Source of the DNA: Pseudomonas citronellolis
GTDB lineage: Bacteria > Pseudomonadota > Gammaproteobacteria > Pseudomonadales > Pseudomonadaceae
Assembly (NCBI RefSeq): GCF_029335315.1
Contig: NZ_JARJLT010000038.1
Location: forward strand, 1 to 58,518
Length of the DNA stretch: 58,518 nucleotides
Direction: 5' to 3'
Shown: piece after piece, positions 16,780 through 24,483 of the stretch
How the letters are laid out: each line of letters opens with the position of its first letter
Position numbering within the stretch: position 1 is the stretch's first letter
The notes under the pieces: model-generated
Told to the model about the DNA's origin: nothing
Database searches by the model: none
Seen by the model: only the letters and a program-made list of their open reading frames with translations
Position numbers and translations under genes: made by a program

Positions 16780-18347
16780 GCCTGCGCCCCCTGGCCGAAC
16801 AACCGGCGCCAGCCGTCGCACAGGCTCGGCCGCGACGTGGCGGCGGGCAGGCGGTGGCCGTAGGCGAGGGCCTGCCAGTGGCCGGTCAGCTCGCGGGCGT
16901 AGTCGTCCAGTTCGGGCCGTTGCAGGTCTTCCACCTGGCTCAGCACTTCGCCTTCGGTGCTGGAGTCGCGCAGCGGCAGGCGGTAGTCATGCAGCAGGCG
17001 GCTGAGCAGCGCGCGGTAGAGCAGGCCGAGGGCGGCGCGCGGCTGTTCGTCCCAGAGCCGTTCGGCTTCGCTGGCGATGTCTTCGGGCAGGCTCTGCGGT
17101 GTCAGTTCCAGGCCGAACAGCACGCTCGGAGCGCTGCGTGGCGGGCGTTGCGGCAGGCCCAGGCGCCCGGCGAACAGGCGCAGCCATTCGCGGTAGCGCC
17201 ACAGCAGCAGCGCCACGGCGGCGATCAGCGCGGCCCACAGCAGCGCCTGCAGCGATTGCACGATGAAGCCCAGCGGGCGCCAGTGGCCGAGGGCGTCGAA
17301 GAACGCCTTGAGGTCGTCCTGGTTGCCCTTGGCGGTCTTTTCCCTGGCCGGGTCGCCCAGGCGCCAGCGGGTCAGCGTCTCGCTGTTGCGGAAGGGCGGG
17401 GCGTCGAGCAGCGCCTGCACCGACTGCCGCGACTGCTCGCTGGTCAGTTTCTGCTGCAGCAGGCGCGGCGCTTCCGGGCCGTTCGGGTCCTGGTTGGGCA
17501 GCGGGCAACTGCTGGCGCTTTCCGCCGCCCAGCCGTGCCCGGCGGGCAGCATGGCGAGGGCGCCGGCGAATACCAGCAGCAGGGCGTAGGCGCTGCCGAC
17601 CAGGCGTTGGCGCAGGCGGCGGAACACCAGTTCGATGTCCCAGGCCTCGAGTTCGGTGCGGCGGTTCAGGTAGAGGCTGAAACCGCAGGCCACGTAGACC
17701 GGCTCCCAGACCACCAGGGCCAGGGCGTAGAGCAGGTTGGACAGGTGCTCCAGCCATTGCCAGTCGCCTTGCAGGGCGTTGAGCAGGGCCTGCCATTTCC
17801 AGTCCGACAGCCATTGCTGCGGCAGCAGCAGGTAGAGCAGCGCCATCAGCCCCAGGTACAGCGCCAGCTCGAAGTGCATGCCGATCACCGTCAGCCAGGT
17901 GGCGCCGCCGGCGTTGCGCTGGCCCAGCACCACCAGGCGCTGGCCGCGCGCCGCGCCGGACAGGCCTTCGAGCTGCTGCACCGGCAGGTCGAAGCTGCGC
18001 GTCGGGCTGAAGCGCCGCCACAGCAGGCTGGGCAGCAGCTGGCGCTTGAGCAGGCCGGGGTAGGCGCGCAGGGCTTCGCCCAGGCTCGGGGTGTCGCCGA
18101 ACAGGGCGCGGGAGAGGATGTACAGCGGCAGGCGCTCGAAGGCCGGCTTGAGCCACCAGAAGATCAGGATGGCCAGGCTGGAGTAGTCCCACAGCAGCAG
18201 GCTGAGCAGGGCGAATACGGGGAGGGTCAGCAGCGCCCAGCTGGCCATCAGCAGGCCGGCGTGGCGGCGCGCCAGCAGCACGCCGAGGTCCAGCGCTTCC
18301 CAGGCGCTGCGCGGGCGGATCGCCACGCTGGCGTCAGTCAGGCGCAT
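16776..18347 (-). CDS. DUF4129 domain membrane protein
   Basis: 523 aa polytopic membrane protein. Hydrophobic segments are seen near 34-75 (LMASWALLTLPVFALLSLLLWDYSSLAILIFWWLKP), 155-175, 205-230, 250-270 and 370-390. The C-terminal DUF4129 region reads ERLWDEQPRAALGLLYRALLSRLLHDYRLPLRDSSTEGEVLSQV...HWQALAYGHRLP. DUF4129 is typical of MoxR clusters and, in other genera, of transglutaminase-linked membrane proteins; no transglutaminase core is visible here. Its start overlaps the SpoIIM-like gene by 14 bp and its stop overlaps DUF4350. The function is unknown. Confidence 0.82.
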   Translation of the reverse strand: MRLTDASVAIRPRSAWEALDLGVLLARRHAGLLMASWALLTLPVFALLSLLLWDYSSLAILIFWWLKPAFERLPLYILSRALFGDTPSLGEALRAYPGLLKRQLLPSLLWRRFSPTRSFDLPVQQLEGLSGAARGQRLVVLGQRNAGGATWLTVIGMHFELALYLGLMALLYLLLPQQWLSDWKWQALLNALQGDWQWLEHLSNLLYALALVVWEPVYVACGFSLYLNRRTELEAWDIELVFRRLRQRLVGSAYALLLVFAGALAMLPAGHGWAAESASSCPLPNQDPNGPEAPRLLQQKLTSEQSRQSVQALLDAPPFRNSETLTRWRLGDPAREKTAKGNQDDLKAFFDALGHWRPLGFIVQSLQALLWAALIAAVALLLWRYREWLRLFAGRLGLPQRPPRSAPSVLFGLELTPQSLPEDIASEAERLWDEQPRAALGLLYRALLSRLLHDYRLPLRDSSTEGEVLSQVEDLQRPELDDYARELTGHWQALAYGHRLPAATSRPSLCDGWRRLFGQGAQA

Positions 18348-19317
18348 GGCGTTGGCGTCCAGCGAACAGGAAGTAGCTGCCGACCAGCAGCCAGAGTGCG
18401 GCGCCCACGGCGTACTTGACCGTCGCCGGGAAGCGCGTGAGCGAGGACCAGTAGCCCTCGATGAAGGCCGCGATCAGCAGCAGCAGGATCACCCCGGCGA
18501 CCAGGCCGATGGCCTTGGCCGCCGCCTGGCGCAGTGCCTCGCCCCGGCTCAGGCGGCCGGGGGCGAGCAGCGCCCAGCCGAGCTTGAGGCCGGCGGCGCC
18601 GGCGAAGCTGATCGCGGTCAGCTCGAAGGCGCCGTGGCCGATGACGAATGACCAGAAGGTCTGCACGTAGCCGATCTGCGTCAGGTGGCCGGCCACCGCG
18701 CCGATCATCAGGCCGTTGAAGAACAGGAAGAACAGGCTGCCGAGGCCGAACAGCAGGCCGCTGGCGAAGGTCTGGAAGGCGATGCCGATGTTGTTCATCA
18801 CGTAGAACGCGAACATCTGCCAGTTGTCTCCGGCGCCGCGCTCGCCGAGCGGGCCCAGGCGGCTGGCGTCGGGGGCGTACATGGTCTCCATCTCGGCCAC
18901 CCGCTCGGGGCTGAGCAGGCTGTAGACCAGGTCGGGGAAGCAGTACACCAGCACGCCCATCAGCAGCAGGCTGCCGTAGAACAGCAGGCTGGCCAGGGCG
19001 ATGACGCGCCACTCCTCGCGCACCAGGCGCGGGAAGCCGGCGAGCAGGAAGCCGAGCAGGCGCGCGCCGAGGTGGCTGCGGTGTCGGTAGAACTGCTGGT
19101 GGCCGCGCATGGCCAGTTGCTGCAACTGGTCGATCAGGTGGCCGCTGTAGCCGCGGTCCTGGGCCAGGGCCAGTTGCTGGCAGATGGCGCGGTAGTCGGC
19201 GGCGAAGTCGCCGGCGCGGGTGGACTCCTCGCGCTTGCCGCCTTCCAGTTGTTCCAGGCGCTTGGCGAAGCGCTTCCAGTCGTTGCGGTGGCGCTGTTCG
19301 AAGAGGCTCTGCTTCAC
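18334..19317 (-). CDS. SpoIIM / stage II sporulation protein M-like membrane protein
   Basis: 327 aa, starting at GTG 19317, which overlaps the TGA of the RDD gene (GTGA). The N-terminal 90 residues are soluble and charged (KQSLFEQRHRNDWKRFAKRLEQLEGGKREE). Five or so membrane segments follow. The family core is FYVMNNIGIAFQTFASGLLFGLGSLFFLFFNGLMIGAVAGHLTQIG...FVIGHGAFELTAISFAGAAGLKLG. In Bacillus SpoIIM works in septal remodelling; in non-sporulating proteobacteria these homologues accompany RDD and MoxR genes and their role is not established. The longer upstream frame is not used because it lies within the RDD gene. Confidence 0.87.
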   Translation of the reverse strand: MKQSLFEQRHRNDWKRFAKRLEQLEGGKREESTRAGDFAADYRAICQQLALAQDRGYSGHLIDQLQQLAMRGHQQFYRHRSHLGARLLGFLLAGFPRLVREEWRVIALASLLFYGSLLLMGVLVYCFPDLVYSLLSPERVAEMETMYAPDASRLGPLGERGAGDNWQMFAFYVMNNIGIAFQTFASGLLFGLGSLFFLFFNGLMIGAVAGHLTQIGYVQTFWSFVIGHGAFELTAISFAGAAGLKLGWALLAPGRLSRGEALRQAAAKAIGLVAGVILLLLIAAFIEGYWSSLTRFPATVKYAVGAALWLLVGSYFLFAGRQRHAPD

Positions 19318-20039
19318 GAGGCCAGGCCTCCGCCGAGCAGGCCGCTGGCGATGCCGGCCAGGCGCGCCTCGGCCTGCGCCGGGGGCACGCCCAGGGGCTC
19401 GGCGAGAATCCCGGCGAGCTCTTCGCGGCGTGCCGCCGAGAGCCCGCCGGCGCGTTCGCTGAAGCCGGTCACGGCGCGTTGCTCGGCCAGGCTCAGCGGG
19501 CACGGCGGCAGCAGCGGCGGCACCTGCGGCACGGAGGGCCGGGTGGGCGCCGGGTCGCGGTAGATCACCAGGGTGCCGGCGGCGAGGTCGCCCAGGCGCT
19601 TGAACGCCGGGTTGGACAGGCAGGCCAGCAGGCCCAGGGCGTAGCCGAACGGCAGGATGTCGGCGAAGCGCAGCAGGTTGCGCAGCAACGAGGCCGACCA
19701 GCCCACCGGCGTGCCGTCGTCATGGACCACGCGCAGGCCCATCACCTGCTTGCCCGGCGAGCGCCCCTGGTTGAGCACTTCGAACAGGACCATGTACCAC
19801 CAGGTGACGAGGAAGGTGAGCAGCAGGCCAAGGCCGGTGCCGAGCTGGCCGAGGAACGCCAGCAGGATGTACATCACCAGCATCAGCAGGACGCGGATGC
19901 CGAGGTCGATCAGGTAGGCCAGGCCACGCGCCACCGGCCCGGCCGGGCGCAGCAGCAGGTCGATGCCTTCCGGGGTTTCCACCTGGTAGCGGGTATCCAG
20001 CGGCGGGCTGGCGGGACGGGGTGGCGCGGCGGCGATCAA
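19314..20039 (-). CDS. RDD family membrane protein
   Basis: About 241 aa. The RDD motif region is clear: ARGLAYLIDLGIRVLLMLVMYILLAF, with the aspartate typical of the first helix, and RSPGKQVMGLRVVHDDGTPVGWSASLLRNLLRFADILPFGYALGLLACL. Three hydrophobic segments are present, and the last third is soluble. The start is uncertain: the first available in-frame start is a TTG at 20039, because an ATG 20 bp upstream is out of frame and a TAG lies further upstream; a GTG within residues 15-20 (YQVETPEG) is an alternative. RDD proteins are putative transporters. First gene of the MoxR/DUF58 operon, preceded by an 18-bp long-range inverted repeat. Confidence 0.83.
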   Translation of the reverse strand: MIAAAPPRPASPPLDTRYQVETPEGIDLLLRPAGPVARGLAYLIDLGIRVLLMLVMYILLAFLGQLGTGLGLLLTFLVTWWYMVLFEVLNQGRSPGKQVMGLRVVHDDGTPVGWSASLLRNLLRFADILPFGYALGLLACLSNPAFKRLGDLAAGTLVIYRDPAPTRPSVPQVPPLLPPCPLSLAEQRAVTGFSERAGGLSAARREELAGILAEPLGVPPAQAEARLAGIASGLLGGGLAS

Positions 20040-20079
20040 GGGCTTGGCGGTCGCATGAGGGAAAGTCAGATGCTAGGGG

Positions 20080-20156
20080 CTGTTACCGTTTCAGCGCAAG
20101 CCGCGTTGCCGCGCAACCCGAAGGGCTCCGTCGCGGCCGCGCTGAAACGGTAACAG
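20080..20156. repeat. Perfect 18-bp inverted repeat with 41-bp centre
   Basis: CTGTTACCGTTTCAGCGC at 20080-20097 is exactly complementary to GCGCTGAAACGGTAACAG at 20139-20156. The symmetry continues imperfectly outward (TAGGGG / ACCCTA), giving about 24 bp per arm. The centre is rich in CCG/CGG. It sits between two minus-strand genes and could form a long hairpin. There is no T-tract for a classical terminator. Confidence 0.85.
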
Positions 20157-20213
20157 ACCCTACTGCGCCGCCCGTCGAGGCAACAAGGGCGGCGGGCATT
20201 TCCAGGTGGTGTC

Positions 20214-20975
20214 TCAGTTGGCCGGCGGCGACACGCCGAAAATGGTGCGGTAGAGCACGCCGAGGGCGATGAAGGCCAGCGGCAGCGTCCATACCAGCCC
20301 GATCATCAGCGGGATGGCGCTGACCAGCAGGATCAGGCCGAGCGCGACGAACAGGCCGAAGACCTTGAACCAGTGTTGGCCGATGGCTTTGCGCGACGCC
20401 TCCATGGCCTTCCACGGCGACAGCCCGCGCTCGACCACCAGGGGGATCGCCAGGGCGTAGGACACGCCCAGGTAGATGCCCGGCAGCAGTAGCAGGAAAA
20501 TGCCGACGTAGGTCAGGCAGGTGACGGCAAGGCCGGTGATGAGCAGCGGGGTGAACAGGCCGAAGTAGGCGAACATCTCGTTGATGGTCGCCGGCTGCTC
20601 GGCGGCGCGGCGAATGCCGATCATGTTCAGCCCGGCCAGCAGCGGGTAGCAGAGCGCGCCGGCGAACACGCTGACGAGGATCTCCAGTGGACCGCTGCCG
20701 CTCGCCGATTCGTGGATCACCCCGAGCAGGGCGAGGACGAAGGCGATGATGAAACTGAGCAGGTTGACCGCCACGCCGTAGATGATCGCCGCGACCACCA
20801 GCGTGCCCTTCATGCCCTTGACCTTGTGCCAGGCCTCGCCGATGACCTCGCCGATGCGGAAGTCGTAGCCTCGGGCGAGGATCTCTTCGATGCTGGCGGT
20901 CGCGGCGGCGGGCTGTTCGCGCTGCAGTTGACTGGTGGGCGTGGCGTAGGGGTTTTGCTCGAATTCCTGGCTCAT
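20214..20975 (-). CDS. Integral membrane protein, BPSS1780/DUF975-like
   Basis: 253 aa from the ATG at 20975 (MSQEFEQNPYATPTSQLQRE). An in-frame extension upstream lacks a ribosome site and is atypical. A soluble N-terminal stretch with NPYATP, common in this family, is followed by about five or six hydrophobic helices (VVAAIIYGVAVNLLSFIIAFVLALLGVI, FAGALCYPLLAGLNMIGI, LFTPLLITGLAVTCLTYVGIFLLLLPGIYLGVSYALAIPLVV, WFKVFGLFVALGLILLVSAIPLMIGLVWTLPLAFIALGVLY). The motif ERGLSPWKAMEASRKAIGQHW resembles the helix linker of DUF975/YciC-like proteins. The function is unknown. Same strand as the RDD operon but separated from it by the inverted repeat. Confidence 0.78.
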   Translation of the reverse strand: MSQEFEQNPYATPTSQLQREQPAAATASIEEILARGYDFRIGEVIGEAWHKVKGMKGTLVVAAIIYGVAVNLLSFIIAFVLALLGVIHESASGSGPLEILVSVFAGALCYPLLAGLNMIGIRRAAEQPATINEMFAYFGLFTPLLITGLAVTCLTYVGIFLLLLPGIYLGVSYALAIPLVVERGLSPWKAMEASRKAIGQHWFKVFGLFVALGLILLVSAIPLMIGLVWTLPLAFIALGVLYRTIFGVSPPAN

Positions 20976-21094
20976 GTGACCGAATCCCTGGTGATGATGG
21001 AAGGAAATGTCCCTACACCATAGCCGATGGCCAGCCCCCGGGGCAGTGCCGGAGGAGGGTGGTAGACTGCCCGGCCAGGCCAAGGGAGAGCGCC

Positions 21095-22528
21095 ATGACC
21101 GCCAGCATCTTCTGGTACGACTTCGAAACCACCGGCATCGACCCGCGCCGCGACCGCCCGCTGCAGGTCGCCGGCATCCGCACCGACGAGGCGCTCAACG
21201 AGATCGAGGCGCCGCTGAATTTCTACTGCCGGCCCAGCGACGACATCCTGCCGCACCCGGCGGCTTGCGTGATCACCGGCATCACCCCGCAGCGCCTGGA
21301 AGAGCAAGGCCTGGGCGAAGCCGAGTTCATGACCCGGCTGCACGCCGAGCTGTCGCGGCCAGGCACCTGCGTGGCCGGCTACAACACCCTGCGTTTCGAC
21401 GACGAGGTCACCCGCTACAGCCTCTACCGCAACTTCTTCGACCCCTACGCCCGCGAGTGGCAGGGTGGCAACAGCCGCTGGGACCTGATCGACATGGTGC
21501 GCACGGCCTACGCCCTGCGCCCGGAAGGCATCGAGTGGCCGCGCAATGAAGAGGGCGTGGTGTCGCTCAAGCTGGAGCGCCTGACCCAGGCCAACGGCCT
21601 GGAGCACGGCCAGGCCCACGACGCGCTGTCCGACGTGCGCGCGACCATCGCCCTGGCCCGGCTGATCCGCCAGCGCCAGCCCAAGCTCTACGACTTCCTC
21701 TACCGCCTGCGCGGCAAGCATGCGGTGCTCGACCAGATACAACTGCTCAAGCCGCTGGTGCACGTCTCCGGGCGTTTCTCGGCGGCGCGCGGCTACGTTT
21801 CGCTGGTGCTGCCGCTGGCCTGGCACCCGCGCAACCGCAACGCCCTGATCGTCTGCGACCTCGGGCTGGACCCGGCGCCGCTGCTGGCACTGGACGCCGA
21901 GACCCTGCGCCAGCGTCTCTACACCCGCCGCGAGAACCTGGCCGAGGGCGAGCTGCCGGTGCCGCTGAAGCTGGTGCACGTCAACCGCTGTCCGGTACTG
22001 GCGCCCATGGCGGTGCTGCGCGAGCAGGACAGCCAGCGCCTGGGCATGGACCTGGAGCTCTATCGCCAGCACGAGCGCACGCTGCTAGAGCAACGCGGCG
22101 CCTGGCAGGACAAATTGGCGCCGATATATGCCGAAGAAGACTTCGCCGGCGTGGACGATCCGGAACAGCAGCTATATGACGGATTTATTGGCGACCGCGA
22201 TCGCCGGCTTTGCGAACAGGTACGCAATGCCGACCCGGTTCGCCTCGGCAAAGAACAATGGCCATTCGACGATCCGCGCCTGCCGCCGCTGTTGTTCCGA
22301 TATCGGGCGAGGAATTTCCCCGAAACTTTGTCGGTGGATGAGCAGGCGCAATGGCGGGAATTCTGCCGCTGCCGGCTGATGCTCCCGGAGTACGGCGCGC
22401 CCAATACCCTGGCGAACTTCGAAGTGGCGCTCGCCGAACAGCTGGAAAAATCCCCGGAGGCCGCGGGCGGCGTGCTGCAAGAGTGGCAACGATACGTGCA
22501 GAACTTGCGCGGGCGTTATCGCCTGTAG
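21095..22528 (+). CDS. sbcB: Exodeoxyribonuclease I (SbcB)
   Basis: 477 aa, matching Exonuclease I. It degrades single-stranded DNA 3' to 5' in recombination and mismatch repair. The DEDDh active site is visible: motif I FWYDFETTGID, motif II VAGYNTLRFDDEVTRYSLYRNFFDPY, and motif III HDALSDVRATIALARLIR. The SH3-like and C-terminal helical domains follow (HVSGRFSAARGYVSLVLPLAWHPRNRNALIVCDL ... PPLLFRYRARNFPETLSVDEQAQWREFC). The ATG at 21095 has AAGGGAGAG 5 bp upstream; the in-frame start 36 bp earlier has none. The last third (about 22100-22400) is noticeably less GC-rich, but the protein is intact. Confidence 0.96.
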   Translation: MTASIFWYDFETTGIDPRRDRPLQVAGIRTDEALNEIEAPLNFYCRPSDDILPHPAACVITGITPQRLEEQGLGEAEFMTRLHAELSRPGTCVAGYNTLRFDDEVTRYSLYRNFFDPYAREWQGGNSRWDLIDMVRTAYALRPEGIEWPRNEEGVVSLKLERLTQANGLEHGQAHDALSDVRATIALARLIRQRQPKLYDFLYRLRGKHAVLDQIQLLKPLVHVSGRFSAARGYVSLVLPLAWHPRNRNALIVCDLGLDPAPLLALDAETLRQRLYTRRENLAEGELPVPLKLVHVNRCPVLAPMAVLREQDSQRLGMDLELYRQHERTLLEQRGAWQDKLAPIYAEEDFAGVDDPEQQLYDGFIGDRDRRLCEQVRNADPVRLGKEQWPFDDPRLPPLLFRYRARNFPETLSVDEQAQWREFCRCRLMLPEYGAPNTLANFEVALAEQLEKSPEAAGGVLQEWQRYVQNLRGRYRL

Positions 22529-22551
22529 TGTCCGCTTATATTCAATGGGCA

Positions 22552-22583
22552 ATAAAAAACGCCAGCCAAAGCTGGCGTTTGCT
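22552..22583 (-). terminator. Rho-independent terminator of mvaT (possibly bidirectional)
   Basis: AACGCCAGC-CAAA-GCTGGCGTT (22558-22579) is preceded by an A-run, which reads as a T-tract on the minus strand. The plus side has only TTT before GC, so termination of sbcB is weaker. It lies between the two convergent genes. Confidence 0.88.
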
Positions 22584-22609
22584 GCAATCGTCCGCTGACC
22601 GCGACGGGC

Positions 22610-22984
22610 TCAACCCAGCAGGGTGGCCCAGCTCTCGACGGTGTCGGCGCCCCACTTGGCCTTCCATTCCTTGAGGGTCTTGTGGTTGCCGCCCTTGGTC
22701 TCGATGACTTCGCCGTTGTGCGGGTTCTTGTATTGCTTGACCTTGCGCGCGCGCTTGCTGCCGGTGCCCTTGGCGGCGCGCGGCGCCTTGCCGACTTTGG
22801 CATCCGGATCGAGCAGGGCGAGAACATCGCGCAGGGACTTGCCGTAGCTGCCCATCAGCGCGCGGAGTTTCTCTTCGAACTCCAGTTCCTTCTTCAGCTT
22901 GTCGTCTTTTTCCAGGGACTTGAGGCGCTCTTGAAGTTCCTTGATGGCTTCTTCGGTGGCGCGGTACTCATTGATCAGCGACAT
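22610..22984 (-). CDS. mvaT: H-NS-family transcriptional regulator MvaT
   Basis: 124 aa, the same length as MvaT of P. aeruginosa as I recall it. The N-terminal half is a charged coiled coil for oligomerisation (NEYRATEEAIKELQERLKSLEKDDKLKKELEFEEKLRALMGSYG). A basic linker (KAPRAAKGTGSKRARKVKQ) leads to the C-terminal DNA-binding domain YKNPHNGEVIETKGGNHKTLKEWKAKWGADTVESW, with the KGGN loop that reads the AT-rich minor groove. MvaT silences AT-rich and horizontally acquired genes and virulence loci. It is convergent with sbcB and divergent from purU, as in P. aeruginosa. Its own upstream region is unusually AT-rich, consistent with autoregulation (inference). Confidence 0.96.
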   Translation of the reverse strand: MSLINEYRATEEAIKELQERLKSLEKDDKLKKELEFEEKLRALMGSYGKSLRDVLALLDPDAKVGKAPRAAKGTGSKRARKVKQYKNPHNGEVIETKGGNHKTLKEWKAKWGADTVESWATLLG

Positions 22985-23036
22985 GTCGGGGTACCTTGTC
23001 TTGAGGTCAAGCGTTGACGAAATATTAGTGCCACCA

Positions 23037-23065
23037 ATAATAGTCAGCGAAGTTGTTCAAGTAAA
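23037..23065 (-). promoter_or_regulatory. Predicted sigma70 promoter of mvaT in an AT-rich tract
   Basis: Read on the minus strand, TTTACT (23065-23060) and TATTAT (23042-23037) are separated by 17 bp. The start codon is about 50 bp downstream. The whole tract 23010-23140 is AT-rich against a GC-rich background. Confidence 0.55.
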
Positions 23066-23112
23066 CCGCGCTGCAAAGTTTTGTCGTTACATGTCGGAAT
23101 ATTTAAGTTGTC

Positions 23113-23131
23113 GCGCAAATTTCATTTGCGC
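23113..23131. promoter_or_regulatory. Perfect inverted repeat in the mvaT-purU intergenic region
   Basis: GCGCAAAT-TTC-ATTTGCGC is a perfect 8-bp dyad. It lies about 70 bp upstream of the mvaT -10 and about 100 bp upstream of purU. It may be an operator or simply a small hairpin. Confidence 0.45.
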
Positions 23132-23234
23132 CGCAATTAGGCCTGGCCACGATAGGCGCCGGGCGGCGCGTGTCGCGGTTTTCCCGGGCAGCCGCTAGAA
23201 TGGCGGCCTTCGCGAAGTATCTGGAGCTACACCC

Positions 23235-24086
23235 ATGCGCACTTTCCGACTGGTGATCGCCTGTCCCGACGGGGTCGGCATCGTCGCCAAGGTGAGTAAT
23301 TTCCTGGCCACCTACAACGGCTGGATCACCGAGGCCAGTCACCACTCCGACAACGACAACGGCTGGTTCTTCATGCGCCACGAGATCCGCGCCGACTCGT
23401 TGCCGTTCGACCTCGACGGGTTCCGCCAGGCCTTCGCCCCGATCGCCCGCGAGTTCAACATGGTCTGGCGCATCACCGATTCGGCGGTGAAGAAGCGCGT
23501 GGTGCTGATGGCCAGCCGCGAATCGCACTGCCTGGCCGACCTGCTGCACCGTTGGCACAGCGGCGAGCTGGACTGCGAGATTCCCTGCGTGATCGCCAAC
23601 CACGACGACCTGCGCAGCATGGTCGAGTGGCACGGCATCCCGTACTTCCACGTGCCGGTGGACCCGAAGAACAAGCAGCCGGCCTTCGACGAGGTGTCGC
23701 GGCTGATCGACGAGCACCAGGCCGACAACGTGGTGCTGGCGCGCTACATGCAGATCCTGCCGCCGGACCTGTGCCAGAAGTACCGCCACCAGGTGATCAA
23801 CATCCACCACAGCTTCCTGCCCTCGTTCATCGGCGCCAAGCCGTACCACCAGGCGTCGCTGCGCGGCGTGAAGCTGATCGGCGCGACCTGCCACTACGTC
23901 ACCGAGGAACTCGACGCCGGCCCGATCATCGAGCAGGACGTGGTGCGCGTCAGCCACCGCGACAACGTCGAAGAGATGGTGCGCCTGGGCAAGGACGTGG
24001 AAAAGATGGTGCTGGCGCGCGGTTTGCGCTATCACCTGGAAGACCGCGTGCTGGTGCATGACAACAAGACCGTGGTGTTCGACTGA
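23235..24086 (+). CDS. purU: Formyltetrahydrofolate deformylase
   Basis: 283 aa. It hydrolyses 10-formyl-THF to THF and formate, balancing the one-carbon pool and supplying formate to purine synthesis. The N-terminal ACT domain (about 1-80: FRLVIACPDGVGIVAKVSNFLATYNGWITEASHHSD) is the usual site of Met/Gly regulation. The C-terminal formyltransferase-fold domain contains the catalytic elements IANHDDLR, NIHHSFLPSFIGAKPYHQA and the late Asp in TEELDAGPIIEQDVVRV. TAGAAT at 23196-23201 is a possible -10 element. The TGA stop (24084-24086) is immediately followed by a palindromic MITE-like element whose flanking direct repeat includes this stop codon. Confidence 0.95.
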   Translation: MRTFRLVIACPDGVGIVAKVSNFLATYNGWITEASHHSDNDNGWFFMRHEIRADSLPFDLDGFRQAFAPIAREFNMVWRITDSAVKKRVVLMASRESHCLADLLHRWHSGELDCEIPCVIANHDDLRSMVEWHGIPYFHVPVDPKNKQPAFDEVSRLIDEHQADNVVLARYMQILPPDLCQKYRHQVINIHHSFLPSFIGAKPYHQASLRGVKLIGATCHYVTEELDAGPIIEQDVVRVSHRDNVEEMVRLGKDVEKMVLARGLRYHLEDRVLVHDNKTVVFD

Positions 24087-24087
24087 G

Positions 24088-24224
24088 AACCTGTCCACGA
24101 TCTGCTGCGCGTCGGCATAACTGCGTTAAAAACAGGCGAGCGATGCTCATTTAGCGGACTAAACTGCGCTCACTCGCCCGTTTCTGCCTTGTTCTGCTCT
24201 AGCTCGCGAGATCGTGAACAGGCC
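24088..24224. mobile_element. MITE-like palindromic element abutting purU
   Basis: The element is an imperfect palindrome centred on TTTAG-CGGA-CTAAA (24150-24163). Its ends match as CCTGTCCACGATCT (24090-24103) and AGATCGTGAACAGG (24209-24222), and the inner arms are related (AACAGGCGAG / CTCGCCCGTT). It is flanked by the 5-bp direct repeat CTGAG (24083-24087 and 24225-24229), which looks like a target-site duplication. It encodes nothing. A similar sequence is widespread in pseudomonads as I remember it, but no transposase is present here. Confidence 0.6.
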
Positions 24225-24271
24225 CTGAGCCCCGCCGGCCGGGCGAACCCGCTTTGCAGGAGAGCCCGGCC

Positions 24272-24457
24272 ATGTCCGACCAGAAAGCCCCCGGTACCGC
24301 CACCCCGCCGCCCACCCTGGGCGAAGGCTGTACCAGCCGTTACGACCTCGACGCCCTGAGCGAGGACGACGGCACCGAGTTCCCCGGCGCCGCCGAACTC
24401 TGGCGCGAATTGCAGAATGACGGGGCGCCCCCCGAGGTGCCGCCGAAGAAGCCCTAG
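24272..24457 (+). CDS. Small acidic Pro-rich protein, unknown function
   Basis: 61 aa. The ATG at 24272 follows AGGAGAG by 7 bp. The sequence is hydrophilic: a disordered N-terminus (MSDQKAPGTATPPPTLGEGCTSRYDLDAL) is followed by a short acidic helix (PGAAELWRELQNDG) and a PPEVPPKKP tail. There is no signal peptide or membrane segment. It ends 26 bp before an alcohol dehydrogenase gene, so the two may be co-transcribed. I do not recognise the family. Codon use (strong GC3) and the good ribosome site argue that it is real. Confidence 0.6.
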   Translation: MSDQKAPGTATPPPTLGEGCTSRYDLDALSEDDGTEFPGAAELWRELQNDGAPPEVPPKKP

Positions 24458-24483
24458 CCGATTCGCCCGTGTGGAGGTGACCC

